Source: Arcobacter roscoffensis
Lineage (GTDB): Bacteria; Campylobacterota; Campylobacteria; Campylobacterales; Arcobacteraceae
NCBI RefSeq assembly: GCF_024267655.1
Contig: NZ_CP100595.1
Coordinates: forward strand, 1,674,001-1,738,000
Direction: 5' to 3'
DNA length: 64,000 bases
Below, piece after piece: positions 1 to 8,592 of the stretch. The position numbers were made by a program, and so were the translations under genes. Numbering within the stretch: the first letter of the stretch is position 1; the number at the start of each line of letters is the position of its first letter. The notes below the pieces were generated by a model. It was not told where the DNA came from and ran no database searches. It worked only from the letters and a program-made list of their open reading frames with translations.

Positions 1-1001
1 CAATTGAAGAAATACAAAAAGGAAATATGGTCATCATGCTTGATGATGAAGATAGAGAAAATGAAGGTGATTTAGTTTATTCAGCAGCATTAAGTACTCC
101 TGAAAAAGTAAACTTTATGGCAACTCATGCAAAAGGTCTAATCTGTGTATCGGTTACAAAAGAGACTGCAAATAAATTAGAGTTAAATCCTATGGTTAAT
201 TCTAATACATCTTCATACGAAACAGCATTTACAGTTTCAGTTGATGCAGCAGATGCAGCAACAGGAATCAGTGCAGGTGAAAGAGATGACACAATAAAAA
301 TTTTAGCAAACCCAATAGCCAAGGCTACTGAACTTGTAAGACCTGGTCATATATTTCCATTAATTGCAAAAGATGGTGGAGTTTTAGTTAGAACAGGTCA
401 TACAGAAGGAAGCGTTGACTTATGTAAACTTGCAGGACTAAACGGAGAAGCTGTAATTTGTGAAATTATGAAAGAAGATGGAACAATGGCAAGAAGAGAT
501 GATTTAGATATTTTTGCCCAAAAACACAATATGAAACAAATTTATATTTCTGACTTAGTTGAGTATAGATTATCTCATGAAAAACTTGTAGAAGAAATAT
601 CTAGTGAAGAAACTAACTTCTTAGGGACTAGTGCTAAGAAAAAAGAGTTTAAAGACCATTTAGGAAATGTACATACAGCAATCTTATTAGGTGATCAAAA
701 TGAAATTAGTCATGTGAAATTTCATACAATTTTACCTGATATAGAGTTATTCTTAAAAGATGAAAAGCTAAATTCTATGTTAAAAACAATAAACTTTTTA
801 CAATCAAAAGGTGGAGTTCTAATTTTCTTATCAGACGAGAAAAAAAGAGAAACTCAAAAAGATTATGGAATAGGGGCTCAAATACTAAACAGCTTAAATA
901 TTAAGCAAATAAAACTTATGACAAGTGGAGGGAAACACTCTTTTGTTGGACTTCAAGGTTTTGGTTTAGAAATTGTTGAAGAAATTCAAATAGAGTGTTA
1001 A
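1..1001 (+). CDS. ribB: 3,4-dihydroxy-2-butanone 4-phosphate synthase with degenerate GTP cyclohydrolase II-like C-terminus (5' truncated by window)
   Basis: The frame is open from base 3, so the true start lies upstream; the first in-frame ATG at 27 is internal. The N-terminal part carries the DHBP synthase hallmarks DDEDRENEGDL and RTGHTEGSVDL, so it should convert ribulose 5-phosphate to the four-carbon riboflavin precursor. The C-terminal ~120 residues align in outline with RibA (for example DYGIGAQIL near the end) but lack the zinc-binding Cys cluster (GSECLTGD, RCDC) and the RQEGRGIG catalytic segment of GTP cyclohydrolase II. I read it as a RibBA-type fusion with RibB activity only; a separate ribA would be needed elsewhere. 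The stop codon lies in a hairpin at 987-1011. Confidence 0.9.
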   Translation, partial: IEEIQKGNMVIMLDDEDRENEGDLVYSAALSTPEKVNFMATHAKGLICVSVTKETANKLELNPMVNSNTSSYETAFTVSVDAADAATGISAGERDDTIKILANPIAKATELVRPGHIFPLIAKDGGVLVRTGHTEGSVDLCKLAGLNGEAVICEIMKEDGTMARRDDLDIFAQKHNMKQIYISDLVEYRLSHEKLVEEISSEETNFLGTSAKKKEFKDHLGNVHTAILLGDQNEISHVKFHTILPDIELFLKDEKLNSMLKTINFLQSKGGVLIFLSDEKKRETQKDYGIGAQILNSLNIKQIKLMTSGGKHSFVGLQGFGLEIVEEIQIEC

Positions 1002-1011
1002 ACTCTATTTG
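987..1011. terminator. Hairpin over the ribB stop, convergent junction
   Basis: A perfect 10-bp inverted repeat (987-996 with 1002-1011, 5-nt loop) spans the stop codon of the ribB-like gene and ends 14 nt before the convergent gene at 1025. The T tract after it is weak, so termination is inferred from stem quality and position. Confidence 0.5.
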
Positions 1012-1024
1012 AAATAGTAGGAAT

Positions 1025-1519
1025 TTAAACTAAACCTGCTGCTGATTTAATTAAATCTAATGTTTTTTGAGGAATCACTAAATCATTAGATAATTTATCT
1101 TCATTCTCTTTATAATATTTTGACTCTAAAATTATATTAATTTTATCTTCATATTTTTGAATAACAGTTTCTTGTGTATCTCTATCTTCAATATCTAAGA
1201 ATTGTCTAGGCTCTTGGTTTGATACTCTTGCAAGTCTATATTCAAAAAGAGATCTATTATCAAAATCTTCATTAAATCTATTACAAATAGTTTGATAAAC
1301 ATCATTTAATTCTGCTTCATACTTTCTGTAAATAGTTCCAGCACTATCATTTAATGCTCTTGTAAAGTTGTCATAATCAACAAATAGGGATTTTAAAGTC
1401 TCTTCATCTAAAGAGTCTTCTTCAACATTATACTTCTTTGATAACAAGTGCTTGCAACAATAATAAACAACTTCTTTTTCTGTATTTTTAATGTCAGCTA
1501 AAAATTCTGATAATTTCAT
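1025..1519 (-). CDS. Conserved-looking hypothetical protein, 164 aa
   Basis: I do not recognise a family. The protein is acidic, soluble and mostly helical by eye, with no signal peptide or membrane segment. It has a CC pair (YYCCKH) near residue 21 and a lone Cys near 79. The ATG start follows an AGGAG-like site at about 1526-1530. It lies downstream of pckA in the same direction, but the strong hairpin at 1547-1574 should separate the two transcripts. It converges with the riboflavin gene. Confidence 0.7.
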   Translation of the reverse strand: MKLSEFLADIKNTEKEVVYYCCKHLLSKKYNVEEDSLDEETLKSLFVDYDNFTRALNDSAGTIYRKYEAELNDVYQTICNRFNEDFDNRSLFEYRLARVSNQEPRQFLDIEDRDTQETVIQKYEDKINIILESKYYKENEDKLSNDLVIPQKTLDLIKSAAGLV

Positions 1520-1544
1520 ATATTTCTCCTATTTAATTTAATGA

Positions 1545-1574
1545 AAAAAAGGAGTGAAAATTTTCACTCCTTTT
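1545..1574 (-). terminator. Rho-independent terminator of pckA
   Basis: A perfect 14-bp inverted repeat (1547-1560 with 1561-1574) lies 32 nt after the pckA stop. On the minus strand it is followed by a run of T. The orientation fits termination of pckA before the 164-aa gene. Confidence 0.8.
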
Positions 1575-1605
1575 GACAGTAAATTTTTAATAGTAGAATT
1601 ATACC

Positions 1606-3186
1606 TTATAATAATGGTCCTGCAGCTGTGAAATCATATTCACTTTCTAAAGTTAAGTATTTTTTAAAGTTTTCTATATACATGGCTGCTAATTTTTTCT
1701 TAGTTTCATCATATGAAGCTTTATCTTCCCATGTGTTTCTAGGATTTAATACTTCTGTATCAACACCATCTAAAGTTTTTGGAATAGATAAATTAAATAC
1801 TGGTAATGTTTCAAATTCAGAGTTTTCAATAGAACCATCTAAAATTCCATTAATACAAGCTCTTGTATTTCTAATACTCATTCTTGAACCAACACCATAT
1901 GGACCACCAGTCCATCCAGTATTAACTAAATAAACATTAACATTGTGTTTATCAATTTTTTGTCCTAGTAACTCTGCATATTTAGTAGGGTTAAGAGGTA
2001 AAAAAGCCTCTCCGAAACAAGATGAGAAAGTAGCAACTGGTTCAGTAATACCTCTTTCAGTACCTGCAACTTTTGCAGTATATCCACTTAAGAAGTAATA
2101 CATAGCTTGTTGTTTATCAAGTTTTGCAACTGGAGGTAAAACACCAAATGCGTCTGCACATAAGAAGATGATATTTGTAGGATGTCCACCTCTCATATCA
2201 GGAGTATGATTTTCAATATGATCTAATGGGTAAGATACTCTTGTATTCTCTGTTTTAGATCCATCTGAATAATCAACTACTCCATTTTCATCTGCAACAA
2301 CATTTTCTAAAATTGCACCTTTTTTAATTGCACCAAAAATTTCAGGTTCTGATTCTGCATCTAAGTTAATAACTTTTGCATAACAACCACCTTCAAAATT
2401 AAAGATACCATTATCATCCCAACCATGTTCATCATCACCAATTAAAGCTCTATTAGGATCTGTAGATAAAGTAGTTTTTCCTGTACCAGATAAACCAAAG
2501 AATAATGCAGTATCACCATCTTTACCAATATTTGCAGAACAGTGCATAGGAAGTTTACCTTCTAATGGAAGCCAGTAGTTCATCATTGAGAACACACCTT
2601 TTTTCATCTCACCAGCATACCAAGTACCACCAATGATTGCAGTGTTTTCTTCAACATTAAATACTACATAAACTTCTGAGTGTAAACCATGACTTGCATA
2701 AGACATATCACAAGTTTTACAAGAATTATAAACTGTAAAATCTGGTTCAAAGTTGTCAAGTTCTTCTTGAGTTTGAGGAACAATAAACATATTTTGAATA
2801 AAATGCGCTTGCCATGCTACTTCTGTAATAAATCTAACAGATTTTCTAGAATCTAATGAAGCTCCACAATAAACATCAGTAACATATAAATCTTTATTAC
2901 TTAATTGCTTTTTAGAGTTTTTTAATAAATCTTCATAAACTTCAGATGAAACCTTTTGATTTATATCTCCCCAAGCAATATATTTATTTGAAGGATCTTG
3001 ATTCACAAAGAATTTGTCCTTTGGACTTCTTCCTGTGAAAATACCAGTATCAACCATTAAAGCACCAGTTGAAGAAACTTTCGCACCTTCATTTGCTACT
3101 GCATCTTTAATTAAAGAATCTACATTAAGATTCCTTTTAACTTCACCTACATTTTCTAGACCTAAAGCGTCTTTAATTTCAGACAT
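1606..3186 (-). CDS. pckA: Phosphoenolpyruvate carboxykinase (ATP)
   Basis: Cytosolic enzyme that interconverts oxaloacetate plus ATP with phosphoenolpyruvate, CO2 and ADP. The 526-aa length is normal for the ATP-dependent family. Visible signatures are TGRSPKDKF (51-59, substrate binding), the kinase-1a P-loop [11 protein letters not shown] (231-241) and the metal/phosphate segment [10 protein letters not shown] (251-260). It follows oadB by about 40 nt on the same strand, which puts oxaloacetate decarboxylation and PEP formation side by side and suggests a role in gluconeogenesis from organic acids. A strong terminator follows the gene. Confidence 0.97.
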   Translation of the reverse strand: MSEIKDALGLENVGEVKRNLNVDSLIKDAVANEGAKVSSTGALMVDTGIFTGRSPKDKFFVNQDPSNKYIAWGDINQKVSSEVYEDLLKNSKKQLSNKDLYVTDVYCGASLDSRKSVRFITEVAWQAHFIQNMFIVPQTQEELDNFEPDFTVYNSCKTCDMSYASHGLHSEVYVVFNVEENTAIIGGTWYAGEMKKGVFSMMNYWLPLEGKLPMHCSANIGKDGDTALFFGLSGTGKTTLSTDPNRALIGDDEHGWDDNGIFNFEGGCYAKVINLDAESEPEIFGAIKKGAILENVVADENGVVDYSDGSKTENTRVSYPLDHIENHTPDMRGGHPTNIIFLCADAFGVLPPVAKLDKQQAMYYFLSGYTAKVAGTERGITEPVATFSSCFGEAFLPLNPTKYAELLGQKIDKHNVNVYLVNTGWTGGPYGVGSRMSIRNTRACINGILDGSIENSEFETLPVFNLSIPKTLDGVDTEVLNPRNTWEDKASYDETKKKLAAMYIENFKKYLTLESEYDFTAAGPLL

Positions 3187-3228
3187 AATTTAACTTTCCT
3201 ACTATATAAAATTTTTTATTTTAACTTT

Positions 3229-4551
3229 TTATTTAAATATTGATATTAGTATACCAGCTGCTACTGCTGAACCAATAACTCCTGCAACGTTTGGACCCAT
3301 CGCATTCATTAATAGAACGTTTGATGAGTCATATTTTTGACCTTCTTTACTTACAACTCTTGCCGCCATTGGCACAGCTGAAACTCCAGCTGCACCAATT
3401 AGAGGATTGATTTTATTGTCTTTAGGCATGAATAAATTCATAACCTTAGCCATAAGAACACCCATTGCAGTACCTGCAGCGAATGCTAATAATCCAATTG
3501 CCATAATTCCTAATGTTTCACCAACTAAGAATTGCTCAGCAGCAAGTTTTGAACCAACACCTAATCCTAAGAAAATAGTAACAACATTAATTAATGAGTT
3601 TTGCATAGTATCTGAAAGTCTATCTACAACTCCAGATTCTTTACAAAAGTTACCAAAACAAAATGCACCGATTAATGGAGCTGCATCTGGTAAAATTAAT
3701 AATGTTAATACTACAACAACTATTGGGAAGATGATTTTTTCTGTTTTAGAAACTCTTCTAACAGATTTCATTCTAATCTTTCTTTCCTCTAAAGTTGTCA
3801 ATGCTCTCATAATAGGAGGTTGAATTACTGGAACTAATGCCATATATGAATATGCAGCAACGGCGATAGCTCCAAGTAATTCAGGTGCAAGTGCAGTTGC
3901 AATAAAGATTGATGTTGGACCATCAGCCCCACCAATAATTGAAATTGCAGCAGCTTGTTCTAATGAAAATTCAATTCCTGGAACTAATTGTGATAATACA
4001 ATTGCTGCAACTAGTGATCCAAAAATACCAAATTGCGCTGCACCACCTAGTAATGCAGTTTTTGGATTAGACAACAATGGTCCAAAATCCGTCATAGCTC
4101 CAACACCCATAAAAATTAAAAGAGGGAAGAAACCATTTGAAATACCCATGTCATAGATAATTCCTAACATTCCATCTGCACCTGCAATTTCTGCAATTGG
4201 AATATTTGCTAAAATACCACCAAATCCGATAGGAATTAATAGTAATGGTTCAAAACCTTTTTTAATTGCTAAATAGAAAAGAATTAAACAAATTATAATC
4301 ATTATAACTCTACCAAAGCTTTGTGCGAACTTTGTTAATTCTTCTCCATGTGGTCCCTTAAGACCTGGTTGAGGGTCAATAATTGCTTTAAGACCTGTTG
4401 TATTATAAAATGACTGAATTAAATCAGACATAGACTTAGAGTGATACTCTTGCTTCTCAACAGCACTTTCAACAGGTGCAGTTGCAGCTAGTGCGTTTGT
4501 AGAAAATACACTTAAAATTGTAAACAGTAGGATAAATAGACTTTTTTTCAT
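3229..4551 (-). CDS. oadB: Oxaloacetate decarboxylase beta subunit (Na+ pump)
   Basis: Integral membrane subunit that couples decarboxylation of carboxybiotin to Na+ export. The protein is rich in membrane helices and contains the family segment [10 protein letters not shown] around residue 210. It begins with a signal-like stretch and a ~60-residue periplasmic/linker segment before the first core helix. The frame also opens at 4575, but the ATG at 4551 has GGAG at 5-nt spacing and gives the hydrophobic N-terminus [10 protein letters not shown], so I prefer it. It sits 17 nt after oadA. Gene order is oadG-oadA-oadB. Confidence 0.93.
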   Translation of the reverse strand: MKKSLFILLFTILSVFSTNALAATAPVESAVEKQEYHSKSMSDLIQSFYNTTGLKAIIDPQPGLKGPHGEELTKFAQSFGRVIMIIICLILFYLAIKKGFEPLLLIPIGFGGILANIPIAEIAGADGMLGIIYDMGISNGFFPLLIFMGVGAMTDFGPLLSNPKTALLGGAAQFGIFGSLVAAIVLSQLVPGIEFSLEQAAAISIIGGADGPTSIFIATALAPELLGAIAVAAYSYMALVPVIQPPIMRALTTLEERKIRMKSVRRVSKTEKIIFPIVVVVLTLLILPDAAPLIGAFCFGNFCKESGVVDRLSDTMQNSLINVVTIFLGLGVGSKLAAEQFLVGETLGIMAIGLLAFAAGTAMGVLMAKVMNLFMPKDNKINPLIGAAGVSAVPMAARVVSKEGQKYDSSNVLLMNAMGPNVAGVIGSAVAAGILISIFK

Positions 4552-4567
4552 TTCAACTCCAATACAA

Positions 4568-6355
4568 TTAGCCAATAATAGCTAATGTTTGTCCTTCATC
4601 TACTGCTTCGTTAGCACCAACAGTTATTTTACTTATAGTTCCAGCAACTGGAGCATTAATATCAATCTCCATTTTCATAGCTTCTAAGATCATGATTTTT
4701 TGATCTTTTTCAACTTTTTCACCTTCATTTACTAAGATTTTCCATACATTACCATTAACAGTTGCAGGAACATCAGTAGCTTCACCACTTGTAGATACTG
4801 ATGATGAAACATCCGATGAATTATTTGAAGCAGGTGTTACTTGAATATCAGCATCACCCTCAGCAATACTTACATTAAATTTTTGTCCATCTACTACTAC
4901 AGTATAGTTTCCAGTTGCATTAGCCATTGAATTTTCTCCTTGAGTTGTTTCATTTTTTCTAACATTTAATGGTGAATCACCTTTTAAGAATGCGATTCCT
5001 TTTTCATCACAAGCTGCTGCAATGAAAATATTTTCTTCTGAAGCTTCTAAACCTTCCATTTCTAATCTTTGCTTCCAAACAGAGATTTTTTTCTTTTCGT
5101 CTCTATCAGCAATATCTAGTGGATTTTCACTTGTTGGTTCCATCTTTAGTTTTTCAGCAGCTAAAGCAACAATTTCAGCATCTGGTTCAACAGGTGTTTT
5201 ACCAAAATATCCAAGTACCATTTTTCCGTAACCTGGTGCTATTTGTTTCCATGGTCCAAACATAACATTTGCATATGCTTGTTGCCAATAGAATTGAGAA
5301 ACAGGTGTAACAGAAGTTCCATATCCACCTTTTTCTACTACTTCTCTCATAGCTTTAATAACTTCTGGGAATTTATCTAAAGTTCCATTATCTCTCATCA
5401 TTTGAGTGTTTGCAGTTAATGCTCCACCTGGCATAGGCGAGAATGGAATTAAAGGTGATACTTGAGTTGCTTCTGGTGGCATGAAATAATCACCTAAACA
5501 ATCAGTTAATACTTCTTGATATTTTAATACTTTTTCAATGTCTAAACCACCTAAGTCGTAGTTTTTACCTTTTACAGCATGTAACATTGTTAAAATATCT
5601 GGTTGAGAAGTTCCACCTGAAACAGGAGATGCAGCTAAATCAATTCCATCTGCACCAGCTTCTAATGCTGCTAAATAACAAGCAACTGAAACACCAGCTG
5701 TTTCATGTGTGTGAAGTCTAATATGTGTATCATTACCAACTAGCTTTCTTGCCATTTGGATAGTTTCATATACTTTTTGAGGAGATGAAGTTCCTGATGC
5801 ATCTTTGAAACAGATTGAATCGTGAGGAACTCCACTATCTAAGATCTGTCTTAATGTTTTTTCATAGAAAGGAACATCATGAGCACCTTCACATCCAGGA
5901 GGTAAGTCCATTAATGTAACAACAACTTCATGGTTTAAGCCATATTTTTTGATACATTCAGCTGAGTACTCTAAGTTTTGTACATCATTTAAAGCATCAA
6001 AATTTCTGATAGTTGTTGTTCCATGTTTTGCGAACATTTTTGCATGTAAATCAACAAGTTCTCTTGAACCTGTATCTAACATTACTGTATTAATACCTCT
6101 TGCTAAGGTTTGTAGATTTGCATCTGGACCAACAATTTCTCTGAATTTGTCCATCATTTCAAATGCATTTTCTTGTAAGTAGAAGAATAAAGATTGGAAT
6201 CTTGCTCCTCCACCAAACTCAAAGTGAGTTATACCAGCATCTTTCGCAGCTTCAACAGCAGGAAAGAAATCTTCCATTAAAACTCTACCTCCAAAGACAG
6301 ACTGAAATCCATCTCTAAAAGTAGTATCCATAACATCGATATACTTTTTAGCCAT
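4568..6355 (-). CDS. oadA: Oxaloacetate decarboxylase alpha subunit (carboxyltransferase plus biotin carrier)
   Basis: Transfers the carboxyl group of oxaloacetate to a protein-bound biotin and passes it to OadB. The N-terminal TIM-barrel carboxyltransferase begins with [10 protein letters not shown]; the conserved region is followed by a Ser/Thr/Ala-rich linker near 490-515 and a biotinyl domain with EAMKMEI, the biotinylated lysine being about residue 561. The length of 595 aa is standard. A PycB-type pyruvate carboxylase subunit is a related alternative, but the adjacent oadG and oadB genes decide in favour of the decarboxylase pump. Confidence 0.95.
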   Translation of the reverse strand: MAKKYIDVMDTTFRDGFQSVFGGRVLMEDFFPAVEAAKDAGITHFEFGGGARFQSLFFYLQENAFEMMDKFREIVGPDANLQTLARGINTVMLDTGSRELVDLHAKMFAKHGTTTIRNFDALNDVQNLEYSAECIKKYGLNHEVVVTLMDLPPGCEGAHDVPFYEKTLRQILDSGVPHDSICFKDASGTSSPQKVYETIQMARKLVGNDTHIRLHTHETAGVSVACYLAALEAGADGIDLAASPVSGGTSQPDILTMLHAVKGKNYDLGGLDIEKVLKYQEVLTDCLGDYFMPPEATQVSPLIPFSPMPGGALTANTQMMRDNGTLDKFPEVIKAMREVVEKGGYGTSVTPVSQFYWQQAYANVMFGPWKQIAPGYGKMVLGYFGKTPVEPDAEIVALAAEKLKMEPTSENPLDIADRDEKKKISVWKQRLEMEGLEASEENIFIAAACDEKGIAFLKGDSPLNVRKNETTQGENSMANATGNYTVVVDGQKFNVSIAEGDADIQVTPASNNSSDVSSSVSTSGEATDVPATVNGNVWKILVNEGEKVEKDQKIMILEAMKMEIDINAPVAGTISKITVGANEAVDEGQTLAIIG

Positions 6356-6361
6356 TATAAA

Positions 6362-6607
6362 TTAACCTTTTAGATTTTTGTGATGTTGAACTGCAGCGAT
6401 AATAGCAGCCGTCTTTGCAGAATTGTTAGATGCAGATGAACCAACTGGTTTATTTGCCGTAGGTTTCTTTTCCTTTTCAGGAAAATACTTTGTAATTAAA
6501 GCCGCTTGTGCTTTTAGCACGAAAATTAAAATTACTAAAAATGAGAATACAACTCCCATTCCCAGTAACATGAACTTTAGTGCTTCTGTGACTAAGTTTA
6601 CTTCCAT
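6362..6607 (-). CDS. oadG: Oxaloacetate decarboxylase gamma subunit
   Basis: Small membrane-anchored subunit that assembles the pump, with one N-terminal membrane helix (about residues 10-32) and a soluble tail rich in Lys, Ala and Asn, as usual for OadG. The frame opens at 6631 with an in-frame ATG, but the ATG at 6607 follows GGAG at good spacing and gives the expected length of about 81 aa; I use that start. It is the first gene of the oadGAB run, 6 nt upstream of oadA. Confidence 0.85.
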   Translation of the reverse strand: MEVNLVTEALKFMLLGMGVVFSFLVILIFVLKAQAALITKYFPEKEKKPTANKPVGSSASNNSAKTAAIIAAVQHHKNLKG

Positions 6608-6729
6608 AATACTCTCCGTGGTTACCACCATGTAATTATTATTGTAATAATATATAAAAGTACCTTTATTAACATTTATACTTATCTTTTATTTGTATTA
6701 AATTTATAAATTTTTCAATATTCAGCAGA

Positions 6730-6825
6730 TTATAATACTTTATCACCAAATTTATAAATCAATATGTCAAGTTTTTGAAAAAAATTAAGAAGATTATCTT
6801 TTGTTTTTACAATTTTCATTGCCAT
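6730..6825 (-). CDS. Possible small protein, 31 aa
   Basis: An ATG at 6825 is preceded by AAGGA at 6-nt spacing and opens a 31-codon frame ending in TAA at 6730. The predicted product is basic and hydrophobic-amphipathic (begins MAMKIVKTKD, ends KFGDKVL). It lies alone in the 306-bp gap between oadG and the divergent repressor gene. I know no family for it; the good ribosome binding site is the main support, so it may be chance. Confidence 0.35.
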   Translation of the reverse strand: MAMKIVKTKDNLLNFFQKLDILIYKFGDKVL

Positions 6826-6879
6826 AATGCATCCTTTTTAAATAAATATTTCAAATTTTATAATATTTTTAATAAACTC

Positions 6880-6908
6880 TTGAAAAATATTTCATTTTGT
6901 AATATAAT
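6880..6908 (+). promoter_or_regulatory. Near-consensus sigma-70 promoter of the S24 repressor gene
   Basis: TTGAAA at 6880-6885 and TATAAT at 6903-6908 are separated by exactly 17 nt. A clear -35 box is unusual for Campylobacterota vegetative promoters. The direct repeat TATGTAA (6909-6915 and 6920-6926) begins immediately after the -10 box, an ideal place for an autoregulatory operator. Confidence 0.6.
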
Positions 6909-6937
6909 TATGTAACTAGTATGTAATAGGAGTTAAA

Positions 6938-7594
6938 ATGTTAGATGTAAGTGAAATTATCGACAAATTAAAAGATATTATAAGTGCAGATGGCAAAAAT
7001 GGGAAAGTATTTGATAAAGATGTAGCTAACTCTCTTGAATTAAGTCAAGCAAACTTTGCTACTATGAAGAATAGAGGAAAGATTCCTTATCAAAATATTT
7101 TAAACTTTTGTGCTATTAAAAAAATCTCAATCAACTGGTTACTATACAACCAAAATCCTGACTCACTTGTAGATTCTACAGATAAGTATTGGATAAAATA
7201 CTTTCCATCAGTAAATGTAAGTGCAGGTGGAGGAGCATATGATGCACAAGACAACTATGAATCTTTAGAAGTACCTCCATATTTTATTGAGATGTTAGGT
7301 GGTAAAGAAAACCTTAAAAATATAGATGCAATAAATGTAGTAGGGGATTCTATGGAACCAACACTAAATGACGAAAACATCATATTTGTTGATAAAACAA
7401 GAAATGACCCATCAAGGGATGGAATATTTGCTTTTACTACTAATCATGGCTTATTCGTAAAAAGAATACAAAAAAGAGTTGATGGAAATTTTGATATTAT
7501 TTCTGATAATAAAGACTATCCCTCTCAAGTACTAAGTACAAACGATATTCAAGTAGTAGGAAAAGTAATAAGTTCTTTTGGGATGGTTTATTAA
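6938..7594 (+). CDS. S24-family (LexA/CI-like) HTH transcriptional repressor
   Basis: 218 aa. An N-terminal helix-turn-helix (about residues 20-70, with VANSLELSQANFATMKNRG) is followed by an S24 peptidase domain. The predicted catalytic pair is Ser138 in GDSMEPT and Lys175 in LFVKRIQ; the AG pair at 96-97 (SVNVSAGGG) is the expected self-cleavage site. Such proteins repress promoters until activated RecA triggers self-cleavage. The HTH is CI-like rather than LexA-winged, so I do not call it LexA. The gene is monocistronic with its own promoter, possible operator repeats and a terminator at 7603. AGGAG precedes the ATG. Confidence 0.88.
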   Translation: MLDVSEIIDKLKDIISADGKNGKVFDKDVANSLELSQANFATMKNRGKIPYQNILNFCAIKKISINWLLYNQNPDSLVDSTDKYWIKYFPSVNVSAGGGAYDAQDNYESLEVPPYFIEMLGGKENLKNIDAINVVGDSMEPTLNDENIIFVDKTRNDPSRDGIFAFTTNHGLFVKRIQKRVDGNFDIISDNKDYPSQVLSTNDIQVVGKVISSFGMVY

Positions 7595-7602
7595 AGTTAT
7601 AC

Positions 7603-7635
7603 CTAGAAAAGCGAAGCTTGCTTTTCTAGTTTTTG
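7603..7635 (+). terminator. Terminator of the S24 repressor gene
   Basis: A perfect 10-bp stem (7603-7612 with 7620-7629, 7-nt loop) is followed by TTTTT on the plus strand. It is embedded in the last codons of the convergent gene 7603..8592, including that gene's stop codon. Confidence 0.8.
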
Positions 7636-8592
7636 TAAAGCTTTTGAAATATCATCATATTTAAAACCAATTATGTATGCAGCATTAAAACTGTTTTCCT
7701 TAAGTGCTTTTTTTAATTCATCCATAGTTTTAACAATAGTTTGCTTTGAACCTAAATTAGAATTATATTTAGACGTTAAGTATAAAGTCTTTGCATATGT
7801 AAATCTATTTTTTAAATAATTTATTTCATTTTTTACAAGAGAATTATCATTTTGAGTAATAATAAACTTATCACTTTTCCCAAACTCAATTATTTCCAAA
7901 GACTTATCTAAAAAAAGTGGTTTAAAATATTTGAATGTCTTTAATTTACTTAAATCAAGCTCTAAATCCAAGAAGTCATAAACACTTAAAAAATCAGTTA
8001 TATAAATCTTTGATAATCTAAGTTTTGAGAAATAAATATTTTTATACGTAAATGAAACTTCAAATAATGAGTGTTCTACTAAGTTTTCATAACTTAAGTT
8101 ATTTTTGTTGAATAAGTTAACATTTGGATAAATTTTTTCTAATAATTCTTTGTCTTTTGATATTAATATATCATTATCTTGAATATCATCAATATTTTTA
8201 ATAAAATCATTTAAATCATTAGATAAAAACTTTAGATTTTTTGAAGAACTATTTGAATACAACTTCAATAAACCATATGTAGCACTATTGCAAATATATG
8301 CTTGTAATGAATAATTAGCTAACTTAAATCTTATAAGTTGAATGAGAGATAAATCAATGTCAAGAACTTTTATCCAAGCAATTTCTTTATCGATAATTGG
8401 ATGAACTTCTTGAGTTACAATAGCAAAAGCTCCATTTTCAACAGCTAAAGGTATATCATTTATAGTTTTAGCTATAAATAAATCTCCTTCATTAACTTTT
8501 GTAGGATCTGTTTTAAATGAATAAATAAATGAGATTGACGGAGAGTTTAAAAGTCTTCCGTCAATTATATCTATTAATGATGATATTTGCAC
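7603..8592 (-). CDS. Orphan protein with Mur-ligase (MurF-like) N-terminal domain, 329 aa
   Basis: Residues ~20-65 read like the UDP-sugar-binding N-terminal domain of Mur ligases (a TDPTKVNEGDLFIA stretch, then ENGAFAIVTQ, similar to the usual DSRxVxPGDLFVAL...GAxAVV). There is no GTNGKT-type ATP loop or C-terminal ligase domain, so it is not a complete ligase. The rest is Leu/Lys/Asp-rich with no motif I recognise. The start is GTG at 8592, sharing one base with the metG stop (TAGTG), so translation is probably coupled. The position after metG matches a hypothetical gene I recall next to metG in Campylobacter. A peptidoglycan-precursor-binding role is inference only. Confidence 0.75.
   Translation of the reverse strand: MQISSLIDIIDGRLLNSPSISFIYSFKTDPTKVNEGDLFIAKTINDIPLAVENGAFAIVTQEVHPIIDKEIAWIKVLDIDLSLIQLIRFKLANYSLQAYICNSATYGLLKLYSNSSSKNLKFLSNDLNDFIKNIDDIQDNDILISKDKELLEKIYPNVNLFNKNNLSYENLVEHSLFEVSFTYKNIYFSKLRLSKIYITDFLSVYDFLDLELDLSKLKTFKYFKPLFLDKSLEIIEFGKSDKFIITQNDNSLVKNEINYLKNRFTYAKTLYLTSKYNSNLGSKQTIVKTMDELKKALKENSFNAAYIIGFKYDDISKALQKLEKQASLF

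Noticed and set aside
3407-3823. 138-codon open frame on the plus strand inside oadB
   Set aside because: It is an antisense shadow of a membrane-protein gene with clear family motifs; no ribosome binding site or homology-like pattern supports it.
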